From Pradoshia eiseniae (lineage in GTDB: Bacteria > Bacillota > Bacilli > Bacillales > Pradoshiaceae), in assembly GCF_002946355.1 (NCBI RefSeq), contig NZ_PKOZ01000002.1, forward strand, positions 1-64,000: DNA of 64,000 nt, in the 5' to 3' direction. The notes under the pieces are model-generated. The model was given only the letters and a program-made list of their open reading frames with translations. It had not been told where the DNA came from and did not search any database. How positions within the stretch are numbered: the first letter of the stretch is position 1; the number at the start of each line of letters is the position of its first letter. A program made the position numbers and the translations under genes. Below, in pieces: positions 1 through 10,907 of this stretch.

Positions 1-81
1 GCTCCCATCTGATTCGCTCGACTTGCATGTATTAGGCACGCCGCCAGCGTTCGTCCTGAGCCAGGATCAAACTCTCCAAAA
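1..81 (-). rRNA. rrs: 16S ribosomal RNA, 5' end only (partial)
   Basis: Read on the minus strand, the segment contains the conserved 5' portion of bacterial 16S rRNA: GAGTTTGATCCTGGCTCAG, followed by the GACGAACGCTGGCGGCGTGCC block and the ATGCAAGTCGAGCG segment. Only about the first 80 bases are present and the rest lies beyond the left edge. It is read in the same direction as gyrA and directly downstream of it, which is the usual position of the first rRNA operon next to oriC in Bacillus. The exact mature 5' end (about 80-83) is estimated. Confidence 0.97.
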
Positions 82-212
82 GATGTTTGATCTAGCTATA
101 ATTTAAAACATTGACGAGAGTTAAACTCTCTTGTTTAAGACTTGCTTAGCGTTTCGTTTTGTTTAGTTTTCAAAGAACAATTCGTTCGTTGTCGTTTTTC
201 AGCGACTTGATT

Positions 213-241
213 ATCATACCAAGTTCACTTTGTTTTGTCAA
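213..241 (-). promoter_or_regulatory. rRNA operon proximal promoter (P2-like)
   Basis: On the minus strand there is a perfect TTGACA (236-241), a 17-bp spacer and TATGAT (213-218), with an AT-rich upstream flank. Transcription would start near 206 and give a leader of about 125 nt before 16S. The leader contains a TTCTTTGAAAACTAAAC segment of the type common in Bacillus rrn leaders. Confidence 0.88.
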
Positions 242-295
242 CAACTTTTTTTAATTCTTTTTCTTGGCGGACCGCTTATCTCGGTCAGCTAAATC

Positions 296-324
296 AGTAT
301 ACCAACATATCGCTATGTTTGCAA
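296..324 (-). promoter_or_regulatory. rRNA operon distal promoter (P1-like)
   Basis: On the minus strand TTGCAA (319-324) and TATACT (296-301) are separated by exactly 17 bp, about 83 bp upstream of the stronger proximal promoter. Tandem promoters are typical of Bacillus rRNA operons, which supports the call. Confidence 0.75.
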
Positions 325-365
325 CATCTTTTTCATATTTTATTCATTTCCTGTAAAAACAACAT

Positions 366-400
366 AAAAGCCAGGAAGTCATTAATGGCTCCCTGGCTTT
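366..400 (-). terminator. gyrA terminator
   Basis: An inverted repeat (AAAAGCCAGG with CCTGGCTTTT) begins just after the gyrA stop, and a T-rich tract follows in minus-strand sense. It separates gyrA from the rRNA promoters. Confidence 0.9.
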
Positions 401-406
401 TCATTT

Positions 407-2935
407 CTATTCTTCGCTTTCCTCAGATGCTTGCGATTCACCATCTAACGGTTGTTCTGCCATAGTTTCGTCATCTTCCATGGAATCATCTTCGGATTCA
501 GCTTCTTTCTCCACTTTTGCTACAGTGGAGACGTATTGCTCATCCTCATCTCCTAGCCTGATTAGCTTGACGCCCATTGTATTTCTTCCAAGGCGAGAGA
601 TTTGAGCCACATCCATCCGGATTACGACACCTGCTGCCGTGATGACCATAATATCTTCCTCGCCAGAGACGGTTTGAACGGATACAAGATCACCATTTTT
701 GTCGGTTATATTACATGTTTTTATTCCTTTTCCGCCACGGCTTTGGATACGATACTCTTCAGCGCCTGTACGTTTTCCGTAGCCTTTTTTCGTCACGATA
801 AGGATATCGTCCTTCTCTTCAAGGATATCCATACCAACGACCTCATCTCCGGCACTTAGCGTGATACCTTTTACTCCCGTCGCTGTACGCCCCATTGAGC
901 GGACATCTGTTTCAGGGAATCTGATAAGAAGTCCATTCTTTGTCCCAATAATGATGTCACGTTCTCCATCTGTTAATTTGACAGATATCAATTCATCATT
1001 TTCGCGCAATCCAAGGGCAATTAAGCCATTATTGCGGATATGGGCAAATGAAGATAGCGGAGTGCGCTTGGATATCCCCTGCTTCGTCGTGAAGAAGAGG
1101 AACCAATCATCGACGAATTCCTGAACAGGGATTATAGCATTCACCCATTCACCCTGGTCAACTTCAAGAAGGTTAATGATTGGGAGCCCTTTAGCTGTAC
1201 GGCTGAACTCCGGAATCTCATAGCCTTTCGAACGATAAACCTTCCCTTTATTAGTGAAGAAGAGAATCGTGTCATGGGTAGAGGTTGTGAGCAGATGCTC
1301 AACGAAGTCATCCTCATTCGTACCCATACCTTGAATTCCTCGTCCGCCTCTTCGCTGGCTTCGGTATGTGGAAACTGGGAGCCGCTTAATATACCCCTTA
1401 TTCGTCAATGAAATGACGATGTTTTCCTGAGGGATGAGATCTTCATCTTCAATGCTTTCCAAGCCGGCAAGTACGATTTCGGTACGTCTCTCGTCGTTAA
1501 AGCGCTCCTTGATTTCAAGCAATTCTTCGCGAATTAGGTTTAATAGCTTTTCTTCATCAGCTAGGATTGCTCTTAAGTTGCCAATCAAAGTCATTAATTC
1601 GCTATATTCTTGCTCAATTTTATCCCGCTCGAGTCCTGTTAATCTTTGCAGGCGCATATCAAGAATTGCTTGAGCTTGTTTCTCACTCAGTTCAAACTTC
1701 GTCATCAACCCTTCACGCGCGATATCCGTTGTTTGGGAACCGCGAATTAATGCGATGATTTCATCAATATGGTCTAGAGCGATTCGCAGGCCTTCGAGAA
1801 TATGCGCTCTCGCTTCTGCCTTCCGAAGCTCGTATTGAGTCCGGCGGCGGACGATCACTTTCTGATGCTCTAAGTAGTAATAAAGCATTTGCTTAAGGTT
1901 GAGTACCTTTGGCTGGTCATCAACAAGAGAGAGCATATTGATTCCGAAAGTCGTCTGCAATGCAGTGTGTTTGTATAAGTTGTTCAATAGAACATTCGCA
2001 TTCACGTCACGTCTCAGCTCAATTACGATGCGCATGCCATTACGGTCTGACTCGTCACGCAAATCCGTAATGCCCTCAATGCGTTTGTCACGGACAAGCT
2101 CAGCAATTCGCTCAACCAATTTAGCCTTATTCACCTGGTAAGGTATTTCAGTGATAATGATGGCTTGTTTCCCGTTTGCTCTTTCCTCGATAAAGGAGTT
2201 GGCGCGTAGCGTGATGGAGCCTCTTCCTGTTTCATAGGCCTTACGAATCCCGCTTCTTCCTAGGATTTTCCCAGCAGTCGGGAAGTCAGGACCAGGTATA
2301 ATCTCCATAAGCTCCTGAATGGTAATCTCAGGATCCTTACTTAACGCAAGCACCCCATCAATAACCTCTCCTAACTGGTGAGGCGGGATATTCGTTGCCA
2401 TTCCGACCGCAATACCCGCCGATCCATTGACTAAAAGGTTAGGAAAACGAGACGGAAGAACAACTGGTTCCCTTTCAGAACCATCATAGTTGTCTCGGTA
2501 ATCGATCGTGTCCTTATTCAAATCTCTTACTAGTTCCATTGAGATTTTGGACATACGAGCTTCTGTATAACGCATTGCCGCTGCCGAGTCTCCATCAACA
2601 GAACCGAAGTTTCCGTGTCCTTCTACTAGCATATAACGATAGTTGAAGTCTTGCGCCATACGAACCATTGTTTCATAAACAGCCGAATCACCATGCGGAT
2701 GATACTTACCGATTACTTCACCAACGATACGGGCTGACTTCTTGAACGCTTTATCAGATGTCATGCCTAGATCATTCATCGCATAAAGAATCCGCCTGTG
2801 CACTGGCTTCAGACCATCACGCACGTCTGGCAATGCCCTCGATACGATAACGCTCATCGCATAATCCAGGAATGATGTTCTCATTTCCTGAGTAATATTT
2901 ATCTCTTTTACTCTTGGGTTTTCCATTTCCGCCAT
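407..2935 (-). CDS. gyrA: DNA gyrase subunit A
   Basis: GyrA carries the breakage-reunion activity of gyrase, which introduces negative supercoils using ATP hydrolysed by GyrB. The product is 842 residues. The start is set at an ATG 7 nt after AGAGGAGGT; an upstream in-frame ATG lacks a ribosome site. The N-terminal domain shows the catalytic tyrosine in [11 protein letters not shown] (Y123). In the quinolone-resistance region S84 and E88 look wild type. The GyrA box QRRGGRGIQ is present, followed by the C-terminal beta-pinwheel and an acidic tail rich in Glu, Asp and Ser. It lies downstream of gyrB across a structured spacer and upstream of the 16S gene. Confidence 0.98.
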   Translation of the reverse strand: MAEMENPRVKEINITQEMRTSFLDYAMSVIVSRALPDVRDGLKPVHRRILYAMNDLGMTSDKAFKKSARIVGEVIGKYHPHGDSAVYETMVRMAQDFNYRYMLVEGHGNFGSVDGDSAAAMRYTEARMSKISMELVRDLNKDTIDYRDNYDGSEREPVVLPSRFPNLLVNGSAGIAVGMATNIPPHQLGEVIDGVLALSKDPEITIQELMEIIPGPDFPTAGKILGRSGIRKAYETGRGSITLRANSFIEERANGKQAIIITEIPYQVNKAKLVERIAELVRDKRIEGITDLRDESDRNGMRIVIELRRDVNANVLLNNLYKHTALQTTFGINMLSLVDDQPKVLNLKQMLYYYLEHQKVIVRRRTQYELRKAEARAHILEGLRIALDHIDEIIALIRGSQTTDIAREGLMTKFELSEKQAQAILDMRLQRLTGLERDKIEQEYSELMTLIGNLRAILADEEKLLNLIREELLEIKERFNDERRTEIVLAGLESIEDEDLIPQENIVISLTNKGYIKRLPVSTYRSQRRGGRGIQGMGTNEDDFVEHLLTTSTHDTILFFTNKGKVYRSKGYEIPEFSRTAKGLPIINLLEVDQGEWVNAIIPVQEFVDDWFLFFTTKQGISKRTPLSSFAHIRNNGLIALGLRENDELISVKLTDGERDIIIGTKNGLLIRFPETDVRSMGRTATGVKGITLSAGDEVVGMDILEEKDDILIVTKKGYGKRTGAEEYRIQSRGGKGIKTCNITDKNGDLVSVQTVSGEEDIMVITAAGVVIRMDVAQISRLGRNTMGVKLIRLGDEDEQYVSTVAKVEKEAESEDDSMEDDETMAEQPLDGESQASEESEE

Positions 2936-2949
2936 GGAACTACCTCCTC

Positions 2950-2958
2950 TTATCCACA
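2950..2958 (+). promoter_or_regulatory. DnaA box in the gyrB-gyrA spacer
   Basis: A perfect TTATCCACA lies just upstream of the gyrA ribosome site. It is one copy only and could be chance or an outlying DnaA target. Confidence 0.45.
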
Positions 2959-2974
2959 AACTCCTGTTTTACAA

Positions 2975-3006
2975 GTAAAAAGACAGGATAGATAGGACCT
3001 ATCCTG
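2975..3006 (-). terminator. Terminator-like hairpin between gyrB and gyrA
   Basis: In minus-strand sense CAGGATAG, a 7-nt loop and CTATCCTG are followed by TCTTTTT, which fits an intrinsic terminator or attenuator at the end of gyrB. A second imperfect hairpin (AGGTACCTG with CAGGTTCCT, 3020-3047) precedes it. Partial readthrough would couple gyrA to gyrB. Confidence 0.65.
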
Positions 3007-3058
3007 CATGATTACCTATAGGAACCTGGAATACTTATCAGGTACCTGCCAACACTCA

Positions 3059-4993
<1,935 letters not shown>

Positions 4994-5038
4994 TCACCTA
5001 CACTTTTCATGCATTTATTTCAAAACTTTATTTCTTTC

Positions 5039-5275
5039 TTAAACACGAACAATTGATGATTTGCGCTTTAATGCCGCTGACCCTAATGAGGAGAGATATA
5101 TGTGGTTATTTGTGATAACGATCGATTTAGCTGGTGGATGATCAGCTAAATGGATGACGTCGTTTTCTGAAATAAACTCTTTTAACAGCAGTGAGCTATC
5201 AAGAAGCTTTGCATCCAAAATAGCCACAATCTCACTTGTCTTCACTACCGTATCATTCCCGATATGAAGGTACAC
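5039..5275 (-). CDS. remB: RemB (YaaB), extracellular-matrix regulator of the DUF370 type
   Basis: This 78-residue protein is recognised by its place between recF and gyrB and by its sequence (MYLHIGNDTVVKTSEIVAIL at the start, then VITNNHIYLSSLGSAALKRK). In B. subtilis YaaB was named RemB as a second regulator of biofilm matrix genes alongside RemA, a DNA-binding protein of the same small family. The start is GTG with AGGTG just upstream, 9 bp after the recF stop, so translation is probably coupled to recF. Any function beyond the family assignment is inferred. Confidence 0.9.
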   Translation of the reverse strand: MYLHIGNDTVVKTSEIVAILDAKLLDSSLLLKEFISENDVIHLADHPPAKSIVITNNHIYLSSLGSAALKRKSSIVRV

Positions 5276-5284
5276 TCCGTCACC

Positions 5285-6403
5285 TCATTTCATTCTGGTC
5301 ATTGTGCCGCTTTTCACTTGGAAGGTTGCCGCCTCCCGTAATGTTTGATGATCAATTCCCTCTACGCTTGTGGTTGTTACGAATGTTTGCACCTTTCCTT
5401 GAATGGTGTTCAATAAATGAGATTGACGATAGTCATCAAGTTCTGAGAGAACATCATCAAGCATGAGTATCGGATATTCATTGATTTCTGAATGAATCAA
5501 TTCAATCTCAGCCAGCTTCAAGGATAAGGCCGTCGTGCGTTGCTGGCCTTGTGAGCCAAAGGTTTGCACATCGCGCCCATTGACATAAAACTCCAAGTCA
5601 TCCCGATGCGGGCCAATCAGTGTGGTACCGCGTTCTTTTTCTCTCATTTCTATTTTATCAAATTTTTCCTGAAATCTTTCTACTATTTTCGACATATCCA
5701 TAGATTCTGATACCTCTACGGATGGTTTATATCGAATTTCGAGAGTTTCCAGGCCCCTTGAGATTCCCTGATGTATCGGTTTTGCCCAATTTTGCAGTAG
5801 TTCAAGGAACTCGAATCGCTTCACAAGAATTCTTGCAGCATAATGAACGAACTGCTCAGTCAGCACGGCTAGCATCGTATCGTCAGTGATTTTCCTCATC
5901 TGAATCTGCTTTAGGAAAGCATTGCGCTGATGAAGAATTTTTTGGTACTGACTATATTCGTGCAAATAAACCGAGGAGACCTGTCCAATCTCCATGTCAA
6001 TAAAACGTCGTCTGATTTGCGGGCTCCCTTTGACTAAATTCAGGTCCTCTGGTGCAAACATAACGACATTCATGTTCCCAATATATTGACTAAGGCGCTT
6101 TTGTTCGAGGTGATTACACTTGGCCTTTTTGCCTTTCTTCGAGATCGTCAGCTCAAGAGGGATAGATCCGTTATTTTTTTTCACTCTACCCTCTATTCTA
6201 GCATAATCTTGGTCCCAACGAATGAGATCTTTATCATTTGAAGTTCGATGTGATTTCGCCATTGCGAGCACATACATCGCTTCCATAACATTCGTCTTCC
6301 CCTGTGCATTCTCGCCAAGAATGACATTGACCTTATTCTCAAATTCCGCCGTCAGACTCTCATAATTCCGATAATGTTGAAGAGCAATCTTTTCAAGATA
6401 CAT
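5285..6403 (-). CDS. recF: DNA replication and repair protein RecF
   Basis: RecF is an SMC-like ATPase that helps RecO and RecR load RecA onto gapped single-stranded DNA. The product has 372 residues, as usual. Walker A is GENAQGKTN near residue 35. The ABC-type signature [19 protein letters not shown] and the Walker B segment [10 protein letters not shown] lie toward the C-terminus. It starts at ATG 6403, close behind rlbA, and ends just before remB, giving a compact rlbA-recF-remB cluster. Confidence 0.97.
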   Translation of the reverse strand: MYLEKIALQHYRNYESLTAEFENKVNVILGENAQGKTNVMEAMYVLAMAKSHRTSNDKDLIRWDQDYARIEGRVKKNNGSIPLELTISKKGKKAKCNHLEQKRLSQYIGNMNVVMFAPEDLNLVKGSPQIRRRFIDMEIGQVSSVYLHEYSQYQKILHQRNAFLKQIQMRKITDDTMLAVLTEQFVHYAARILVKRFEFLELLQNWAKPIHQGISRGLETLEIRYKPSVEVSESMDMSKIVERFQEKFDKIEMREKERGTTLIGPHRDDLEFYVNGRDVQTFGSQGQQRTTALSLKLAEIELIHSEINEYPILMLDDVLSELDDYRQSHLLNTIQGKVQTFVTTTSVEGIDHQTLREAATFQVKSGTMTRMK

Positions 6404-6419
6404 AGTTAGGTCCTTTGCT

Positions 6420-6632
6420 TTATTCCGTGATTAAATAAGAACCGATTTCCGGTACTTCAATACGATCGCCAACACGAAGCTTCCTTCCTCGTCGGACGTC
6501 TAACTCACCATTGATATATACTTCATATTCTGAAAGAAACCATTTTGCTGCCCCGCCAGAATCGATTATGCTGGCCAGCTTCAAAAATTGTCCCAGGGTA
6601 ATAAATTCAGTTTGAATTTGTATAGATTCCAT
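6420..6632 (-). CDS. rlbA: S4-domain RNA-binding protein RlbA (YaaA)
   Basis: This 70-residue protein is almost entirely one S4 RNA-binding fold: [18 protein letters not shown], then [23 protein letters not shown]. It matches B. subtilis YaaA in size and in position between dnaN and recF. YaaA has been linked to ribosome assembly. The spacing to recF is 16 bp, so the two are probably co-transcribed. Confidence 0.92.
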   Translation of the reverse strand: MESIQIQTEFITLGQFLKLASIIDSGGAAKWFLSEYEVYINGELDVRRGRKLRVGDRIEVPEIGSYLITE

Positions 6633-6694
6633 TTAAAAAATCCCACCTGTAAAAGTATCTAAAAGTTTATTTTACTAAATAAAATGATTTTACA

Positions 6695-6733
6695 CAAAAA
6701 AACCTGTTCTTGGTACAATCCGACGAACAGGTT
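6695..6733 (-). terminator. dnaN terminator
   Basis: AACCTGTTC pairs with GAACAGGTT, followed in minus-strand sense by a run of T. It lies between the dnaN stop and rlbA. Confidence 0.85.
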
Positions 6734-6750
6734 TCTACAATTTGTGTAAA

Positions 6751-7884
6751 TTAATACGTTCTCACTGGCAAAATCAGTTGGAGCATGCTTTCATCCTCAA
6801 CACCTTTTAATACAAAAGGTCTCATGGCTCCGGTGAAATTGATTGTCACTTCCGTCACATCCAGCGCCTTCAATGCATCCATCATATATTTTGCGCTAAA
6901 GGAGATTTTTAATTCTTCTCCCTCAATAGAATGAGTCAGGATTTCCTCAGTAACAGTTCCAACCTCTGGTGTATGGGAAGAAATTTCAATATAAGATCCT
7001 TCTAGCGTAGATAGTTTGACGACATTATTTCTGCTTTCTCTTGCAAGCAAAGAAGCCCTGTCAATGGCATGCAATAACTCTTTTGTATTAATTCGAACAT
7101 CCGTTTTACTCTCATTTGGAATAAGGCGGGATGTATCAGGATAATTGCCTTCTAATAAACGTGAGAAGAACAATAAGTTTTTGGATTTAAACAGAACTTG
7201 ATTTTCTGTAAAGATCATTTGAATCTCTTCATCCGTATCATCAAGGATTTTGCTGAGTTCACTCAAGCTTTTTCCTGGAACAACGACACTATGGCTATTT
7301 CCATTACCGCTGATGGCCGTTTTTCTCATGGCGAGCCTATGGCTATCTGTTGCAATACAGATTAATTGGCCATCCTCGATGCGCCAGTTTACACCTGTCA
7401 AGACAGGTCGTGTTTCTGAGGTGGACACTGCAAAGATTGTCTGGCGGATGATGGTTTTTAGTAAATCGATTGGCATTGCATACATATTTTCTTCTTCTAT
7501 TTGCGGAAGCTGTGGATAATCATCCGCATTTAATCCGTTTAGCTTATATTCCGCTTTGCCAGAACGAATGATGGTTTGCAAATGAGCATGAACTTCGATT
7601 TCTACGGAGTTTTCAGGCAGTTTTTTGACGATTTCAGCAAAGAAACGAGCCGGGAGTACAATGGAACCAGTTTCTTTAATTTCTACTAGCTCATTGCCTT
7701 CTTCTTCAGAAGGAATATAGGATTCGATGGAAATATCAGAGTCACTTCCGGTTAAACTAACGCCTTCTTCATTGGCTTTTAATTTTATCCCAGTCAAGAT
7801 TGGAATAGTAGTTCGCGTGGATACTGCTTTGAGAACATCATTGACACTTTGAACTAAGCGGTCGCGCTGAATAATAATTTTCAT
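6751..7884 (-). CDS. dnaN: DNA polymerase III subunit beta (sliding clamp)
   Basis: The beta clamp dimerises into a ring around DNA and tethers PolC and DnaE as well as repair proteins. Length is 377 residues, one short of the B. subtilis protein. The opening MKIIIQRDRLVQSVNDVLKA, the central YPQLPQIEEEN and the C-terminal LPVRTY (which forms part of the partner-binding pocket) are all present. The start is ATG after TTGGAGGATTACTT. A perfect DnaA box (7511-7519) falls inside the coding sequence. It lies downstream of dnaA across the 205-bp origin-unwinding spacer. Confidence 0.98.
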   Translation of the reverse strand: MKIIIQRDRLVQSVNDVLKAVSTRTTIPILTGIKLKANEEGVSLTGSDSDISIESYIPSEEEGNELVEIKETGSIVLPARFFAEIVKKLPENSVEIEVHAHLQTIIRSGKAEYKLNGLNADDYPQLPQIEEENMYAMPIDLLKTIIRQTIFAVSTSETRPVLTGVNWRIEDGQLICIATDSHRLAMRKTAISGNGNSHSVVVPGKSLSELSKILDDTDEEIQMIFTENQVLFKSKNLLFFSRLLEGNYPDTSRLIPNESKTDVRINTKELLHAIDRASLLARESRNNVVKLSTLEGSYIEISSHTPEVGTVTEEILTHSIEGEELKISFSAKYMMDALKALDVTEVTINFTGAMRPFVLKGVEDESMLQLILPVRTY

Positions 7885-8089
7885 AAGTAATCCTCCAAAT
7901 TGTGACTAATCTTAGATACATATTTATTATTTATTTTAATAAAAAAATAGAAGAAGTAATAGTAGGGCCTGTGAGTATGTGGATAACTAAAGAAAATGAC
8001 GGAAAAACAGTCTATCCACATGTGGACAGACTGTGACTAATCTTGGGTGTCAAACGTTTCCTATCAACAATCGAATTATCGGCTGTTGA
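7885..8089. other. oriC unwinding region (dnaA-dnaN spacer): AT-rich stretch, DnaA-trios, DnaA boxes
   Basis: On the plus strand an AT-rich run (7913-7947) is followed by six triplets TAG AAG AAG TAA TAG TAG (7948-7965), a GC cluster GGCC (7966-7969), a degenerate box TGTGAGTAT (7970-7978) and a perfect DnaA box TGTGGATAA (7978-7986). This is the layout described in B. subtilis as the basal unwinding system, where DnaA loads from the boxes onto the trio strand. A 28-bp near-perfect palindrome with two near-consensus boxes (8007-8034) lies next to it. The assignment rests on motif order; no unwinding data are available here. Confidence 0.88.
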
Positions 8090-9442
8090 TTAGTGAACGT
8101 TTAGTTTGCTATTAATTTCTTTTATATGCTCTTGAAGCTGTGCGTCAGTTTGCATGAGTTTAGAAATTTTTTCGTGAGCATGAATAACCGTTGTATGGTC
8201 CCTGCCTCCGAACTCTTCACCAATCTTCGGTAAGGAAGAGTCGGTGAGCTCACGAGAAAGATACATGGCAATCTGTCTTGGATAAGCGACGGATTTTGTC
8301 CGTTTCTTTGCTTTGAAGTCATCGAGCTTCACATTAAAATGTTCTCCAACTGCCCTTTGAATATCCGCTATCGAGATAATTTTCGGTTTTGAATTCGGAA
8401 TGATATCCTTTAAGGCTTCAGCTGCTAAATCAGCGTTTATATCTTTATTTATAAGGGAAGAATAAGCCACTACTCGAATGAGAGCTCCCTCAAGCTCACG
8501 TATATTCGAATCAATCTGGTTAGCGATATAGATCATAACCTCATTGGAAATATCAAGTCGTTCAGCCTTTGCCTTCTTACGAAGAATCGCAATCCTTGTT
8601 TCAAGATCCGGAGGGGTGATATCCGTGATTAGGCCCCATTCGAACCGTGAACGAAGGCGGTCCTCAAGTGTCGGAATCTCTTTCGGAGGGCGATCACTTG
8701 AGATAACAATTTGCTTGCTTTCCTCATGGAGAGCATTGAAAGTATGGAAAAATTCCTCCTGGGTTGATTCTTTACCAGCCAGAAATTGAATATCATCTAT
8801 TAATAGCACATCAACATTTCGATATTTGTTTCGGAAGTCTTCTGCGCGATTGTCACGAATCGAGTTAATAAATTCGTTCGTGAATTTTTCTGATGATAAA
8901 TAGACAACCTTTGCTTGAGGATTATGCTCAAGCACATAATGGCCAATCGCATGCATTAAGTGCGTTTTTCCAAGACCGACGCCCCCATAAATGAAAAGGG
9001 GATTATAGGCTTTAGCCGGCGCCTCAGCTACAGCGAGCGAGGCAGCGTGAGCGAACCTGTTCCCGGAGCCAATAACAAACGTGTCGAACGTATATTTAGG
9101 GATTAAAAGGGTCTGTGGAATATCATGCTGCTCATCTTGATTTCTTTTTACTCTCTTGGCTGGAGCAGGAAGATCATACTCTTCTTCTGTTTGGTTATGA
9201 GGAATGATAAATTTCACTTCCAAATGTTCGCCTGTAATTTCATACAGGACATCGCCAATTACTTCTGAGTAGCGTTCCTCAAGCCAATCACGCGCAAACT
9301 CATTTGGTGCCACGACTGTCAGTGTATCCTTTTTTAAGGAATGGACTTTTGTCGATTTCAGCCATGTCTCAAAGCTGGGTTTGCTTATTTTCTTCTCTAA
9401 TATAGATAAGGAATGCTTCCATAATTCTTCTATGTTTTTCAC
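8090..9442 (-). CDS. dnaA: Chromosomal replication initiator DnaA
   Basis: DnaA is the AAA+ initiator that binds 9-bp boxes at oriC, melts DNA and loads helicase. The 450-residue product has domain I at residues 1-80 (contains [10 protein letters not shown]), a variable linker, the AAA+ domain with Walker [10 protein letters not shown] and Walker [12 protein letters not shown], and the C-terminal helix-turn-helix [15 protein letters not shown]. The start is GTG (B. subtilis uses ATG) after AAGGAGGATCGACTA. Box-rich DNA on both sides implies autoregulation. Confidence 0.98.
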   Translation of the reverse strand: MKNIEELWKHSLSILEKKISKPSFETWLKSTKVHSLKKDTLTVVAPNEFARDWLEERYSEVIGDVLYEITGEHLEVKFIIPHNQTEEEYDLPAPAKRVKRNQDEQHDIPQTLLIPKYTFDTFVIGSGNRFAHAASLAVAEAPAKAYNPLFIYGGVGLGKTHLMHAIGHYVLEHNPQAKVVYLSSEKFTNEFINSIRDNRAEDFRNKYRNVDVLLIDDIQFLAGKESTQEEFFHTFNALHEESKQIVISSDRPPKEIPTLEDRLRSRFEWGLITDITPPDLETRIAILRKKAKAERLDISNEVMIYIANQIDSNIRELEGALIRVVAYSSLINKDINADLAAEALKDIIPNSKPKIISIADIQRAVGEHFNVKLDDFKAKKRTKSVAYPRQIAMYLSRELTDSSLPKIGEEFGGRDHTTVIHAHEKISKLMQTDAQLQEHIKEINSKLNVH

Positions 9443-10017
9443 TAGTCGATCCTCCTTCTAACAGCCAATTCACCATAATCCGCTAAAAAAATTTATGAAA
9501 AGGACAGGAAATGTATAAAAATAAGTAACCATGTATAAGGGAATTTAAGGGGATTTGTATTTTCGACAATATCCACCACCTGTGGACAAGGTTATTCCAT
9601 ACTGTGTGGAAATCTATCCACATCTTATTAACACTCTGTGGATAATTTTATCTTGTGGATAAGTTATCAAGAATGAAAACATAAAATATGATATCAAAAA
9701 ACCACAGTAGTTGCAACGTTTTTTATTATTTATCCACAACAACCTATGCGTGGGGATAAAAGTTTTCCACAAGGGAGTGGATTGTGAAAAACCTGTCGAA
9801 AAAGGATGTGGATTGTGGAAATCGGTTAATTTAATTATCCACAACATATCCCAAGACAACAAGTATAATTTCTCTTTTTCCTGTGAAAGAATAAAAAATC
9901 ATGCATCGGAGAAGATAAAGAGAGCATTAATGAAAGTATAAGTTGACAATTGACCATCTACCTCTATATACTTGTAAGGACTGTCTTTAACTGTAATCCT
10001 CAGGGAGGTGTACTATA
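9443..10017. other. oriC DnaA-box cluster upstream of dnaA
   Basis: This 575-bp gene-free segment holds perfect DnaA boxes at 9637-9645 and 9654-9662 (TGTGGATAA) and at 9730-9738 and 9835-9843 (TTATCCACA). Near-consensus boxes lie at 9581-9589, 9605-9613, 9614-9622, 9751-9759, 9763-9771, 9807-9815 and 9814-9822. Most of the boxes upstream of 9700 face one way, and those beyond are mixed. It corresponds to the upstream half of the bipartite Bacillus origin, and the dnaA promoter should lie within 9450-9600. Confidence 0.9.
9943..9972 (+). promoter_or_regulatory. rpmH promoter
   Basis: TTGACA (9943-9948) and TATACT (9967-9972) are separated by 18 bp, about 45 bp upstream of the rpmH start. Confidence 0.75.
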
Positions 10018-10152
10018 ATGAAAAGAACGTACCAACCAAATAAACGTAAACACAGCAAAGTTCATGGGTTCCGCGCCCGTATGAGCACTAAAAACGGACG
10101 TCGCGTACTTGCTGCACGTCGTCGTAAAGGAAGAAAAGTATTATCTGCCTAA
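10018..10152 (+). CDS. rpmH: 50S ribosomal protein L34
   Basis: A 44-residue, Arg/Lys-rich protein reads [18 protein letters not shown] at the start and ends GRKVLSA. This is the invariant L34 of the large ribosomal subunit. The ATG follows CAGGGAGGTGTACTATA. A terminator follows at once, so most transcripts probably end before rnpA. Its position directly across oriC from dnaA is universal in Bacillus relatives. Confidence 0.98.
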   Translation: MKRTYQPNKRKHSKVHGFRARMSTKNGRRVLAARRRKGRKVLSA

Positions 10153-10182
10153 GACCACTGACCATTTCAGTGGTCTTTTTTT
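10151..10182 (+). terminator. rpmH terminator
   Basis: AAGACCACTGA pairs with TCAGTGGTCTT and is followed by seven T. Confidence 0.92.
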
Positions 10183-10195
10183 CAGGCAGCTATAA

Positions 10196-10297
10196 TAGTC
10201 AGTAAAATAATGGTCCTTTATTCTTTGGATCACCACCCTTGGCTAGACAGATTTGGTAAGCAGGGCAGTGATTAAGTAAAGGGCCATTTTGACTGTC
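10196..10297 (+). ncRNA. Long imperfect inverted repeat in the rpmH-rnpA spacer (possible structured RNA)
   Basis: The 296-bp rpmH-rnpA gap contains outer arms AATGGTCCTTTA (10209-10220) and TAAAGGGCCATT (10277-10288), flanked by AGTCA/TGACT. The inner segments ATCACCACCCTTG and CAGGGCAGTGAT also pair partly. The fold would be a long interrupted hairpin of about 100 nt with no T tract directly after it, unlike a plain terminator. It could be an RNA leader of rnpA, a small RNA or a decayed repeat. Confidence 0.4.
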
Positions 10298-10448
10298 AGT
10301 ATATAAATGAATATTAATATGGTTTAATAAGAAAGAGACTTTTAATAAACTGGTAAATGGTCAATGCTTAAAGTGGAATGGGAAATGTTCCGGTTTTTTT
10401 GAAACCAATTCATACGGATAACGTAGAGTACTAGGTGTAGGTGGATAC

Positions 10449-10793
10449 ATGAATAAGGAAAGAAGAATTAAGAAGAACCAGGAATTTCAGGAAGTCTTCA
10501 AGAAGGGGCAATCAATAGCAAACCGCCAGTTTGTCGTGTATATTCTTGAAAGGAAAGAGCAAGATTACTTCAGGCTCGGTTTGTCTGTCTCAAAAAAAAT
10601 TGGCAATGCCGTTACGCGCAATCGTGTCAAACGATATGTAAGACAATCCTTCCTTGAGATGGAGGATCGAATCAAGACAGGGAATGACTACATAGTTGTT
10701 GCGAGGAAACCTACTCAAGCGATGGATTTCCATGAAACGAAAAAAAGTCTGAACCATGTTTTAAAACGGGCGTCAGCCTTGAAGAAATACTAA
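10449..10793 (+). CDS. rnpA: Ribonuclease P protein component
   Basis: RnpA is the protein cofactor of RNase P and helps the catalytic RNA bind precursor tRNA 5' leaders. The product has 114 residues. It shows the opening [20 protein letters not shown], the central [21 protein letters not shown] (the RNR signature) and a basic C-terminus. ATG follows AGGTGTAGGTGGATAC. The gene heads an rnpA-spoIIIJ-jag series. Confidence 0.97.
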   Translation: MNKERRIKKNQEFQEVFKKGQSIANRQFVVYILERKEQDYFRLGLSVSKKIGNAVTRNRVKRYVRQSFLEMEDRIKTGNDYIVVARKPTQAMDFHETKKSLNHVLKRASALKKY

Positions 10794-10907
10794 GTTTCGC
10801 AATTTGTCATCCAACGGGATAGGCATTGCGATAGAAAAAATGGTAAAATACATTCATTGGACAAGAGGTTTTGTGAAATCTCTTAAGCAGTTAGGAGGAA
10901 AGAAGGC

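Noticed and set aside
235-465. 76-codon open frame spanning the rRNA promoters and the gyrA 3' end
   Set aside because: It runs across promoter elements and a terminator on the opposite strand and has no ribosome site.
8065-8090. TCAACA ... TGTTGA at the dnaA 3' end as a terminator
   Set aside because: Only six base pairs with a large loop and no T tract.
9614-9862. 82-codon open frame over the oriC DnaA boxes
   Set aside because: It consists of DnaA-box repeats; the residues reflect TTATCCACA motifs, not a protein family.
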